Assembly (NCBI GenBank): GCA_965284365.1
Contig: OZ260079.1
Location: forward strand, 4,464,001-4,528,000
From: Phragmitibacter sp965284365
GTDB taxonomy: Bacteria; Verrucomicrobiota; Verrucomicrobiia; Verrucomicrobiales; Verrucomicrobiaceae
DNA length: 64,000 bases
Direction: 5' to 3'
Of this stretch, positions 53,877-62,706 are shown in pieces. A program made the translations under genes and the position numbers. The notes beneath the pieces are model-generated. The model was not told where the DNA came from. It did not search any database and saw nothing but the letters and a program-made list of their open reading frames with translations. The stretch's first letter is position 1. Every line of letters begins with the position of its first letter.

Positions 53877-54195
53877 AGGGAAACTTTGTGAGCAGTAGGA
53901 CTGGTGATCTCTACGCTAAATAGATTGCCATTATTTTGCGGTTTCGCAGGAAAAAAATGGGGAGTGGAAGCCGAGGTGTGGGGGCTTTTAAATTATAGCG
54001 CGCGCTACGCGAGCGTAGGGGATAACGGCCAACGAGGACGGTCCGAGCCGGACTGGCATGCGCTCCCAGGGGGTCAACCGCTGCTTGACTGCGCTGGGCT
54101 GGCTTCGACAGGGCAATTTAATTGAGTTGTTTCCTGGAACTTTGGCTTGTCCGGGGAGCGAGCTCCCGAGTAAATTGTCGCAGTTTTTTTACTTT
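53877..54195. other. Intergenic stretch
   Basis: No gene seen. A GC palindromic run (ATAGCGCGCGCTACGCGAGC, about 53996-54015) occurs; otherwise unremarkable. Confidence 0.5.
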
Positions 54196-54681
54196 ATGTC
54201 GCCGTTGGTCATCACTGGATTGCTTTGGTTTTCAGCCGTGGGATGCGGTCTGCTGGGCGGACTGTATTTCGCGTTTTCCGCCTTTATCATGTCGGCACTC
54301 GCCCGGATCGAACCGGCGCATGGCGTGGTGGCGATGAACTCGATCAATGTGACGATCGTGCGGACGTTGTTCCTACCTTTTTTTCTTGGGACGACGCTGA
54401 CCAGTCTGGCTTTGGTGGTGATCGGGTTGGTTCAATGGGAACAGGCGGGCTCGACGGCCATGATCGTAGGAGGGGCTGTCTACTTCCTGGGTATGTTCGT
54501 GGTGACGATGGTGTTTAACGTACCGTTGAATAATCAACTCGCCGTCGTGACACCCGGAACGGCGGATGCAGGGTTCGTGTGGGCGCGGTATCTGAAAGAA
54601 TGGACCCTGTGGAATCATGTGCGGACGCTGGCGTCCACGGGGGCGTCGGCCGCGTTTATTGCGGCGCTGGTGGCGAGGTGA
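54196..54681 (+). CDS. DUF1772 membrane protein
   Basis: 161 residues from ATG 54196. Four hydrophobic segments, with the family feature GGLYFAFSAFIMSALARIEP and FNVPLNNQLA ... WARYLKEWTLWNHVRTLAST. DUF1772 proteins include anthrone-oxygenase-like enzymes; most bacterial members are uncharacterised. Inner membrane. Confidence 0.85.
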   Translation: MSPLVITGLLWFSAVGCGLLGGLYFAFSAFIMSALARIEPAHGVVAMNSINVTIVRTLFLPFFLGTTLTSLALVVIGLVQWEQAGSTAMIVGGAVYFLGMFVVTMVFNVPLNNQLAVVTPGTADAGFVWARYLKEWTLWNHVRTLASTGASAAFIAALVAR

Positions 54682-54782
54682 GGGGGGGGAGTCGAGTAAG
54701 CCGCCAGGTATGATGACCTGCTTCAAAATCTGGGCTTGTTGACGGGACAGATTCAGGAGTTGTTCTGACCGGACCTTCCCGT

Positions 54783-54840
54783 CGGAGCAAGCTCCTCCAA
54801 CCGCAGAGCGGCAGCAAGCTGCACGCACTCCAGACCTGAG
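54783..54840. repeat. REP-like element, copy 1
   Basis: CGGAGCAAGCTCCTCCAACC and a downstream GCACTCCAGAC block repeat at 59757-59811. The hairpin GGAGCAAGCTCC heads each copy. The surrounding 54682-54972 is otherwise without a gene. Confidence 0.75.
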
Positions 54841-54972
54841 GCGCGTTGGTTTGCGATGCCGTTGGGAGAGTTGACAATGCGAATGATTCGAAATCGTGAA
54901 GGAGTGGACGCTTGACGAAGGGGAGCTTCTAGATGTGATAAGATTGACCCTTTGCAATCTCCATATCAACCT

Positions 54973-55683
54973 ATGGCTTGTTTTGAACTTCCCTCTGATT
55001 ATCACCGCATCAAGATTGTGGGAAGCTTTGAGGAACTTGTGTCCACGCCGTTTGCGGATGGGGTGAATGCCATGTGCTGGCCACGGGAACTAGCGGGGGA
55101 TTTTGATGAGATCGTGGAGAAGCTGGCCACGGGTGATGGTATCACAACCGTTGATGACGACTGGTTGTGGGAGTCGGATTTGAGTGAGGCCGGGAAAGCG
55201 GCGAGGGAGGTACTGTTGCGTGATCAAGCGATGATGCGGGAGGCGGGGCTTGATCCGGTGCTGGACTGCATCAAGGGCGATCCCGGAAAGAACCGGAACG
55301 ATTTACTGAGGACCGATGTCGGGTCATTTCATGCCGACAGTGCGACGGTGCAGGCAGACACGTTTTTGTGCAGTTACAATGTGGCGGCTACGGAGGGATT
55401 GCGGAATGAAGAAGCGATCCCACGGGCGGAGGTGCCGGAGACCCGGGCGGAATTGCTCAGGCTCTATGGTGGGGCGGATGACGAGGGGTTTGTGGCGTAC
55501 CTGCACGAAAACTTCCACGATTTGCATTATGTGGCAGCACCGGAGGCGAAGCCCTATTCATTTGGGTTCGGGCACTTGTGGCGGGTCGCTATCGTCTATC
55601 CGGGGAGTCCGGTGCCACCGTGTGTGCATAGGGCGCCCGGGACAAAGCCGGGTGAGAGGGGGAGGTTGTTGTTGTTAAGTTGA
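54973..55683 (+). CDS. DUF1826 protein
   Basis: 236 residues from ATG 54973. The DUF1826 signature is seen in DVGSFHADSATVQADTFLCS, and the end CVHRAPGTKPGERGRLLLLS. In other bacteria this family sits near zinc-starvation (Zur) genes, but no such neighbour is visible here. Cytoplasmic. Confidence 0.8.
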   Translation: MACFELPSDYHRIKIVGSFEELVSTPFADGVNAMCWPRELAGDFDEIVEKLATGDGITTVDDDWLWESDLSEAGKAAREVLLRDQAMMREAGLDPVLDCIKGDPGKNRNDLLRTDVGSFHADSATVQADTFLCSYNVAATEGLRNEEAIPRAEVPETRAELLRLYGGADDEGFVAYLHENFHDLHYVAAPEAKPYSFGFGHLWRVAIVYPGSPVPPCVHRAPGTKPGERGRLLLLS

Positions 55684-55884
55684 TTATTCTGAATTTTTAC
55701 GAGAATAGACGAGTATTATGGCGAGAAAAATTCGTTACGCAGGTAGCCGAAAGGCAGGATCACGATATCAATTCCGGAGTGGAACTGAGCGCAGTAGCCT
55801 GTCCAATGACTCATCTAGGTAGCCTACTAACTCAATATTTTCTGTTTCTGGTAGGATGGACACGTGTTATCTGGACTACAAGTC

Positions 55885-56895
55885 ATGATTGCGGATTCAA
55901 TAAGTTTTTGCGGGCGCCTATGTTTCAATGGCGAATGGGTTGGCTTTTCCCAAATGAAGCCTGTGAATGTAATCATAGGCAGGAACAATGTGGGAAAATC
56001 TCAATTGCTAGATCTTGTTAGATTTGCTTGTGATGGTAAGACGCCAAAAAACGGGTGGCGCTTCCGATTTTCGGGAGTATTAGACCGCGAAACTCTCGCA
56101 AGAACATTTGAATTCAATCGAAGTGGTGCGCCTTTGCAAGGGGAGTATTGGCGGGATCACGGCGCGCTTTTCGAAGGAAAAGAAGTGGTATGGGCAACCG
56201 ATACTCAAGGAAATGTCACAGAAGTTCATTTTCCGAACTTTCTGAACCATTCGGTTTACGGGGTTGAGTCGACTAAGGCTCGAGAAACATTTGTTATGGC
56301 GTCGTTGCGAGATGTCCGTCATTGGGCCAAGGGTAAATCCTTCAGAAGGCTTTTGGCTGATAGAGATATAAAAACGGAGGAGCCAGCGAATGAGTTAAAT
56401 CTGTCGCCGGACGGCTCTGGATCAACCAACATAATACGTCGGTATATAGTTACCTCTCATTCGCAGTTTCCGCGTGACATTATTCAAAAGAACGTGCTGG
56501 ATGCACTTAACCAAATATTTGGTGATGACGGTCGATTTAAAGAAATCCAAGTAAAGCATCATGACGAGCCACAAGGCGACCAGTCGTCTGGCCATTGGGA
56601 AATATTTCTAGGTGAAGCGGGGAAAGGATTGATATCCTTAAGCAAATCCGGAAGCGGACTAAAAACAGTAATATTAGTTCTTCTGAATTTGATCGTTATT
56701 CCAGAGATAGAGAAGAAAAAGAAATCCTCATATTTTTTCGCGTTTGAAGAACTCGAGAATAATCTGCACCCGGCTCTGCTGAGGCGACTACTTCGTTACA
56801 TCGAGGACTATGCTGTCGGGACTGACGCGAAAATATTTTTGACAACTCATTCAAGCGCTGCGCTGGATTATTTCGGCGTTTCAAAAAATGCGTAG
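55885..56895 (+). pseudogene. OLD-family ATPase-nuclease, N-terminal part (stop-interrupted)
   Basis: 336 residues from ATG 55885. ABC-type ATPase of the OLD family: Walker A NVIIGRNNVGKSQLLDL, signature-like SLSKSGSGLKTVIL, Walker B SSYFFAFEELENNLHP and the H-loop FLTTHSSAALDYF. The frame ends with TAG directly after GVSKNA, but the same frame continues to the TOPRIM half at 56941 with IIHVTHDGKSATSK. One base change (CAG to TAG) explains this. Expressed as such it would give an ATPase without its nuclease. AT-richer than neighbours, so probably acquired. Confidence 0.85.
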
Positions 56896-57609
56896 ATAAT
56901 TCACGTTACCCACGACGGAAAATCAGCAACTTCGAAAGTTGTGTCAGCGCACTTTGATAGATTATCTGTGATCTCAGAAATTGGAGCGAAGCCGTCTGAC
57001 TTACTGCAGGCTAATGGTATAATATGGGTTGAAGGCCCATCCGATTGCATATATGTTAACAGGTGGCTAGAGATATATTCTGGGGGTAAATTTCAGCAGG
57101 GTCGAGATTATCTTTGCGCGTTTTACGGTGGCGCATTACTCGCTCGCACACAATTTAAAGCTTCGGAGAAGGCGGAGTCTGAATTAGTTAATCTCATTCA
57201 TGTTAACCCAAATATTGTACTAATATGTGATGGTGATCGAAATAATGAAGCAGATGATTTGAAGAAGCGGGTTATAAGAATAGGTGAAGAGGTGAAGCAA
57301 GTGCCAAATGCATACCTGTGGGTGACTGCCGCAAAAGAAATTGAGAATTATATCCCTGGACACGTCCTGGGCATGGCTTTGCAGATAGAAAATGTCCCTG
57401 ATCCTGGGGTAAACCAGGCATTTTTCCCACGGAAAGGTGTTTCTACTAAATCTTTCGTGGAATCACGTCTAAAGCGAAAAAGTCTTGATAAAGTTGAGTT
57501 GGCTTCAGTTTGCGTGCCGCACATGACCCTCGAATCAATGTCAAACCGGTTTGATTGGAAGTTTAACATGGATCAGATCGTCAAGCGCGTTGAAGGATGG
57601 AACAAGTAA
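56896..57609 (+). pseudogene. OLD-family TOPRIM nuclease half
   Basis: Same reading frame as the upstream ATPase; a GTG at 56941 could restart translation. TOPRIM motifs: ANGIIWVEGPSDCIYVNRWL (Glu), IVLICDGDRNNEADDLKK (DxD) and a following AAKEIENYIPG. OLD nucleases cut DNA and serve in anti-phage defence; no UvrD-like helicase (Gabija partner) is adjacent, so this is the stand-alone type. Stop at 57607. Confidence 0.85.
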
Positions 57610-57644
57610 ACGAGATATTCTGTGCCACTGTCGAAGACTGCGCC

Positions 57645-58613
57645 TTAGGGCTTCACCATCTGATCAAACTTTTCGCGGAGCATCTGTCTGTCTTCCATTT
57701 CGGAGCCTGTTAGTGTCATGTGGGGTTTGAGGCGGGTCGGTTTGATTTTAGTTTTGAGTTCGTGTCTTGCTGGCCACCAGTAAGTTGACCTATCGTTGTT
57801 GTTGATGTCGTCAGGGATAATGACGACGGCTTCGAATTTGTGAGCAAGGTTAGCGCGGCTGAGGCGATTATGGAGGGTGTTGAACTTCTCCATGGAAGCG
57901 AGGGGATCGTCGAGGTAATGGAAGCCGATGAGGCGTTTTCCGGGATCTTTGCGCAAAGCAACGATGGTGGCGTCGAGAGTCTGGTCGGGGATGGCTAGGC
58001 CTTGGCGTTTGGTTTTCGATTGAGGGATGCCGAGAAGGGTTTGACCGACGTTCTTCAGCGGTAGAGCAGGCTGACAGAGAACGGCGCTTTTTACCGACTT
58101 GCGCGGGAGCAGGGCGAGGGGGAGGGAGCCGGTGAGGCAGTTGCCGACCGCGACAATGGGGCGACTGCCGTTGCGGCTGCTGATCCAGTCGGCGATCTTG
58201 CTCATGTCTTCCAGGATTGGGCCGGCGGACGACGGATCGTCCAGGTGCCAGCGCTGGTTTTTGCTGAGGGCCGTTTGATGCTGCGGGACTTCGCATTTTC
58301 CGAATTTGGCGTCGAGCATAGGCAGGTAGACTTTCCAGCCCCGATGTTGGAGATGCTGGGCCCACTCGAGCGTTGCAGGATCCAGGCCGCCGAGGCCGTG
58401 CAAGACAAGGATGGGCTTACCGGAGCCTTTCGTGACAGCGACGGTGTAAGTTTCACTGTTCGCCGGGACTTTGGGGAAGTCATAGTCGGTTTCTCGCGGC
58501 GTCTCTTTGGCCGTACCGCACAGATGTAGTGTGCAGGAGGGAAGAAGGAGAAGGGTGCTGAGGGCCAGCAATACGGCGGGGAGGGTTGGCGAGAGGTTTC
58601 TCCGTGTGGTCAT
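57645..58613 (-). CDS. Lipoprotein alpha/beta hydrolase, dienelactone hydrolase-like
   Basis: 322 residues from ATG 58613. Lipobox LLLLPSC. Alpha/beta hydrolase fold: GKPILVLHGLGGLDPATLEW, nucleophile elbow PIVAVGNCLTGSLPLALL with Cys where most have Ser (as in dienelactone hydrolase), and a GFHYLDDPLASMEKF segment with an Asp; a His follows near the end. Envelope-located; substrate unknown. Confidence 0.8.
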   Translation of the reverse strand: MTTRRNLSPTLPAVLLALSTLLLLPSCTLHLCGTAKETPRETDYDFPKVPANSETYTVAVTKGSGKPILVLHGLGGLDPATLEWAQHLQHRGWKVYLPMLDAKFGKCEVPQHQTALSKNQRWHLDDPSSAGPILEDMSKIADWISSRNGSRPIVAVGNCLTGSLPLALLPRKSVKSAVLCQPALPLKNVGQTLLGIPQSKTKRQGLAIPDQTLDATIVALRKDPGKRLIGFHYLDDPLASMEKFNTLHNRLSRANLAHKFEAVVIIPDDINNNDRSTYWWPARHELKTKIKPTRLKPHMTLTGSEMEDRQMLREKFDQMVKP

Positions 58614-58764
58614 AGTCGCGGTTTTACCATATCCCGCTGAACAGACAAGAGGGTTCGGCGCAGTAGATGGCGCAAAAGATGAGGTCGACCTAATATGGGC
58701 ACGCAGAAGGGGTATTGGGTGCGAATTCAAAACCGAGCACAAAAATTTTCCTCTTCAAATAATC

Positions 58765-59472
58765 ATGACATCGAATCTGGATACCAATGCCGGGACCGTT
58801 TTGGAAGTAGTTGGCGAAAACGTGTGGATGCTAGGTTATCCGCTAAACCTGTTGGGGCTGGACATGCGTCGAAATGTGACCGTGATCCGGCTGGCTTCAG
58901 GAAAACTGGTGATCCACTCCACAGGACCATTCACGCCTGCCGACGTGGCGGCGATCAAAGAACTGGGAGATCCTGGCTGGATTGTGGAGGGGATCCTGCG
59001 CCATGACACCTTTGCGAAGGAGGGCAGGGCCGCGTTTCCGGATATTCCGTATCTGGCGCCAGAGGGGTTCAGCAAGAATGTGCCGTTTGAAACAGGAGTG
59101 ATCCCACCGGCGCCGCCGGAGTGGGCGGGGGAACTGAAGGTGGTGGAACTGGCAGGTCAGCCGTCGGCAAGAGAGATTGCGATGGTGCATGTGCCGTCGA
59201 GGACGCTGATCATCACGGAGTTGCTCTTTAACTTTGGTGACCATGAGCCGATCTGGTCGGAACTGCTGTTACGAGTGGCGGTGGGGGCTGAACATCATCC
59301 AGGATTGTCCCGTGGGGTGAAATTGGGCATCAAGGATGAGGAGGCGTTTCGGACTTCGTTGGCGACGGTGGAGTCGTGGGACTTTGACCGGATCGTGGTG
59401 GGGCATGGGGAGGTGATTTTGTCCGGGGGGAAGGAGAAGCTGAGAAAGGCGCTGGCGGCGTCGGGGTTTTAG
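58765..59472 (+). CDS. DUF4336 protein
   Basis: 235 residues from ATG 58765. Metallo-beta-lactamase-like fold without the full HxHxDH motif: MRRNVTVIRLASGKLVIHST, RTLIITELLFNFGD, DFDRIVVGHGEVILSGG. DUF4336 is common in bacteria and plants; function unknown. Confidence 0.8.
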   Translation: MTSNLDTNAGTVLEVVGENVWMLGYPLNLLGLDMRRNVTVIRLASGKLVIHSTGPFTPADVAAIKELGDPGWIVEGILRHDTFAKEGRAAFPDIPYLAPEGFSKNVPFETGVIPPAPPEWAGELKVVELAGQPSAREIAMVHVPSRTLIITELLFNFGDHEPIWSELLLRVAVGAEHHPGLSRGVKLGIKDEEAFRTSLATVESWDFDRIVVGHGEVILSGGKEKLRKALAASGF

Positions 59473-59893
59473 GTGGGGTGGCGGTGAGTGCCGGTATCGT
59501 GGGCGGAGATGCGTGAGTTTTCACCGCGAAGACGCGAAGGCGCGAAGATTTTTGAAGGGATAGTGATTTACTGCTAAGGCGCGCTGTGGACCCCGACGCA
59601 GGAGGAACGTGCGAAGGTTTTTGAAGGCTGCGTTTGGGGTAATTGAGATTGGGGGGAAGTAACGGAACGCGGGGTGTGGCCGGACGAGTTTGGAAACTCG
59701 TCCTACGCCGTTCGGGGTGAGGCTGGGTGTTGGGTAGTGCACCAGTGACAGCCCTTCGGAGCAAGCTCCTCCAACCACAAAGCGGTACGAGTTACCGCAC
59801 TCCAGACATGAGGTCTTGGGTATGCGAGGAATTGTTAGGCAAACTACGCAGATTAATGTGTGACGCTTATGGGGCTTTTGTAAGTGGCCGCAT
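59473..59893. repeat. REP-rich intergenic stretch
   Basis: Contains ACCGCGAAGACGCGAAGGCG, a hairpin CGGACGAGTTTGGAAACTCG (59681-59700), and a copy of the 54783 repeat (59757-59811). No gene. The hairpins have GG in a four-base loop (GAGTTT-GG-AAACTC), typical of REP units. Confidence 0.7.
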
Positions 59894-61066
59894 CTACAGC
59901 CAGCGGTTTTTGCGGAGCCAGAAGAGCATGTTGCTAACGCTGGCGAGGCAGATGGTCCAGAAGCCGATGGGGTAGGCCCAGGGATAGGCCCAGGTGCTGT
60001 TGAGTTCGGGCATCATCTGGAAGTTCATGCCGAAAACGGCGGCGAGGAAGGAGATGGGCATGAAGATGGTGGCAATGATGGTGAGGACCTTCATGACCTC
60101 GTTCAGCCGCTGACTGGTGGAGTTTTGATAAGTCTCCATGAGGCCGTCTGCGAGCTCGCGGTAGGTTTCGACCATGTCCAGAAGTTGGATGAGATGGTCG
60201 TGGACATCGCGGAGATAAACAGCGGTGGTTTCCGAGATGTTTTCGTGTTCGCCCTGCTGCAACTTGTGAATGACATCGCGCATAGGGAGGATTTCCCGGC
60301 GCAGTAAGAGGAGTTCGTTCTTGATGGGATGGACTCGTTTGGCAAAGCCGGGGCCAACATTTTCCAGTACTTCGGTGCCGAGGGCGTGGAGGCGATCGCA
60401 GTAGCGGTCCACCACCGGGAAACAATGGTCGACGACGGCATCGAGCAAGGCATAGACGAGGTAGCCGAGATCGCGGCGGCGCAGGCGGGAGCCATCTTTC
60501 CGAATGCGGTCGCGCACAGGGTCCCAGACGCCTTGATGCGTGGATTGGAAAGTGAGGAGGGTGTGTTCTCCCGCGAAGAGGTTTACTTGTTCGCAATGAA
60601 GTGCTTCGTCGCAGTGATGGATTTTCCGGGCGACGATGAAGGTGCGGGCGTGATGATCTGCTCCCCCCGGAAAGCTTTCCACCTTTGGCCGGGTGCAGCC
60701 CTGAACCATATCCTCAATGGCGAGGGGATGGAGTTGATATTTTCGAGCCAGGGCGTGGATGACACGCTTGTTGGTAAGGCCGGCAACATTGATCCAGCGG
60801 ATGCCCACCCACTCGGGTCGGTGGGTGTCGAGAAAGGTGTTGAGGTCAGCGATGGGGATGTCGGTTTCCGTGTAACGTTCTTCGTTGAAGTCGATGCAGG
60901 TGATCAGGACGTCACCCGCCTCGTCGGGCATAGCGAGGAGCTGCTCCAGGTCGATGCCGGGGGCGGCTCCGAGGATGCGGGCGCTGAGTTGGGGAGGGTT
61001 GTGCAGGGGTGGTGCTTGCGCCTGCGGCGACGATTGCTGCGGCTGCGACGGAGGCGTGGGCTGCAT
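59894..61066 (-). CDS. corA: CorA-family magnesium/cobalt transporter
   Basis: 390 residues from ATG 61066 (61117 possible). Large cytoplasmic N-terminal domain, a long helix (SQRLNEVMKVLTIIATIFMP) and two C-terminal membrane helices with the loop motif FGMNFQMMPELNS (GMN). Imports Mg2+ and possibly Co2+/Ni2+. The N-terminus has a Pro/Gln-rich extension. Single-gene unit. Confidence 0.92.
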   Translation of the reverse strand: MQPTPPSQPQQSSPQAQAPPLHNPPQLSARILGAAPGIDLEQLLAMPDEAGDVLITCIDFNEERYTETDIPIADLNTFLDTHRPEWVGIRWINVAGLTNKRVIHALARKYQLHPLAIEDMVQGCTRPKVESFPGGADHHARTFIVARKIHHCDEALHCEQVNLFAGEHTLLTFQSTHQGVWDPVRDRIRKDGSRLRRRDLGYLVYALLDAVVDHCFPVVDRYCDRLHALGTEVLENVGPGFAKRVHPIKNELLLLRREILPMRDVIHKLQQGEHENISETTAVYLRDVHDHLIQLLDMVETYRELADGLMETYQNSTSQRLNEVMKVLTIIATIFMPISFLAAVFGMNFQMMPELNSTWAYPWAYPIGFWTICLASVSNMLFWLRKNRWL

Positions 61067-61237
61067 GATGGAAAGGGGGGGCGCTAATTCCGTGCCGGGG
61101 AGACTGCGGGATAGCAATGCGCGGGATGTGACGGTGTCGTCACGTGGGGGAGACGGGCCGGGAGGGGTATAGGACTGATTGGACCTATGGGACCAATAGG
61201 GCCTAGGTGGAAGAGATGAGGCGAAGGGGGCTGCTGA

Positions 61238-61268
61238 ACGAATGTGGACATTCGTTCTACGGCGTCGT
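61238..61268. repeat. REP-like element, GAATGTGG type, copy 1
   Basis: 31 bases from ACGAATGTGGACATTCG identical to 61345-61375. The hairpin GAATGT-GG-ACATTC is followed by TTCTACGGCGTCGT. Confidence 0.9.
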
Positions 61269-61301
61269 CGGGATGGAGAGGGTCACAGGGACTAGCGATG
61301 G

Positions 61302-61850
61302 TCAAGGAGAGTCGTGCGGGACGCCCGACACCACGGACAGCCGGACGAATGTGGACATTCGTTCTACGGCGTCGTGGGCGCTGGTTTGGCGGAGGGAGTG
61401 TTGAGGAACTGTGGGCTGCGCATTGGCTTTGCGCCAGGATTCCCAGCCGCCTTTGAGGACGTAGATTTCCGCGATGGGGAGGCGCTCTTTGAGGTAGTCC
61501 TTCATTTTCCGGCTGGCCTGACACGTATCCAAGCCGCAATAGACGACGACGGGGAGGGTGTTGTCCTGAAGCCTTTCGAAGTGCTCGAAGAGCAGTTGAT
61601 CGCGCTCCTGTTCGTTCAGCAAGATCGCGCCGTCGATGTGGCCCGCTTCGAATTCATTGCGGAGGCGGGCATCGATCCAGAAGACTTTGCCCTGCCATTT
61701 TTCCTGCACCATTTGCGGGGTGACTTCATCCTCGGCCAAGGGGGCTTCGGTGAGATACCATGCGGGGGCTCTGGGATGAAAGGCCTGTGTGGCAGCACCT
61801 GCCAGGACGGTGGCGATGAGAAGGATTGCTGCCTGCCATTCCGCGCGCAT
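61302..61850 (-). CDS. Rhodanese-like protein
   Basis: 182 residues. A signal or anchor helix (ILLIATVLAGAATQAF), then a rhodanese domain about 40-145: WIDARLRNEFEAGHIDGAIL and the active-site loop VVVYCGLDTCQAS with Cys, ending VLKGGWESWRKANA. The last 30 residues, starting SAHDAVERMSTFVR, are encoded by the REP repeat (61345-61375), so the C-terminus was extended by the insertion. Fifty-four bases downstream of the DUF1573 gene, probably an operon. Sulfur transfer in the envelope is likely. Confidence 0.85.
   Translation of the reverse strand: MRAEWQAAILLIATVLAGAATQAFHPRAPAWYLTEAPLAEDEVTPQMVQEKWQGKVFWIDARLRNEFEAGHIDGAILLNEQERDQLLFEHFERLQDNTLPVVVYCGLDTCQASRKMKDYLKERLPIAEIYVLKGGWESWRKANAQPTVPQHSLRQTSAHDAVERMSTFVRLSVVSGVPHDSP
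61345..61375. repeat. REP-like element, GAATGTGG type, copy 2
   Basis: Identical to 61238-61268. It overlaps the 3' end of the rhodanese gene and encodes part of its tail. Confidence 0.9.
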
Positions 61851-61904
61851 AGCAATGGGAGTGTCTCGTCTGAGTTTGGGGTTCGTGAGGAGGGTAACCT
61901 ACTC

Positions 61905-62615
61905 TCAGGGCTTTTTGGCGTTCTCTGCCGCAGCGGCTGCAGCTTTCTTGGCGGCTAATTCAGGCCGGACGATGCTGAAGAACGCCATTTGCCGGGAGTA
62001 TTTGGGGATTTTGCTATCGGTCTCGATCTTCAGCGCCCCGATGGTGACGGCGTCTGTGGAGGTCGGGGTGAGGGTGATCTGGTATTCCCGGCCTGGCTTA
62101 ACTTCGTCCACTTTGAAGGTCACGTTTTCGCGAGTGGGCGTCACTTTGAGCACTTTCATAGGATCCTCGCCGGTCATTTTGACGGTGAGAGTCTTGGCGG
62201 TGGGTTTGTCGCCGACGGCCCATTCAAGGACCTTGGGTTCGATCGCGACGACTTCTGGCACATCGATGACAGCCGTGAGGACCTGATCGGGGGCACTCGG
62301 GTCATTGGTGTAGATGTGGAGCGTCTTTTCGTGGCGGCCAACGAAGCTGCTGACTTTGAATTTGGCGCGGCCCGTGCCTTTCTCGCCGGGGGCGTATTCG
62401 GCTTTATCCAGAGTCGCTTCGAGGCAGGAGCAGGAGCTTTCGAGCCCTGTCACGATGACGGCCTTGTCGCCGCCGTTTTTGAAAGTGAAGGTCGTCTCGA
62501 CTTCTTCCTGCTCCGGCCGGGGTTTGATCTCGACGGGATCCTGGTCAAACACGAGGGCGGCGCAGAGGCTGCTGCTCCAGAGCAGAGCAGGCAGAAAGAG
62601 GAGGAAAGGGCGCAT
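61905..62615 (-). CDS. DUF1573 secreted protein
   Basis: 236 residues from ATG 62615. Signal peptide (LFLPALLWSSSLCAA). Ig-like DUF1573 domain: FTFKNGGDKAVIVTGLESSC, SCLEATLDKAEYAPGEKG and HIYTNDPSAPDQVLT. The SCSC pair resembles a metal or redox site. A second beta domain follows. The Ala-rich tail may be flexible. Gene partner of the rhodanese. Confidence 0.88.
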   Translation of the reverse strand: MRPFLLFLPALLWSSSLCAALVFDQDPVEIKPRPEQEEVETTFTFKNGGDKAVIVTGLESSCSCLEATLDKAEYAPGEKGTGRAKFKVSSFVGRHEKTLHIYTNDPSAPDQVLTAVIDVPEVVAIEPKVLEWAVGDKPTAKTLTVKMTGEDPMKVLKVTPTRENVTFKVDEVKPGREYQITLTPTSTDAVTIGALKIETDSKIPKYSRQMAFFSIVRPELAAKKAAAAAAENAKKP

Positions 62616-62706
62616 GAGGTACTCTGACACGAAAAACGTGCGGCTTCACCTGGAATTACGCCCCCCGCGTTGACGGAGGCGCGGAGCCTGCTTATAGCCA
62701 GCAGAG

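Noticed and set aside
60329..61087. Plus-strand open frame of 252 codons
   Set aside because: Antisense to corA, whose GMN motif and membrane helices are clear.
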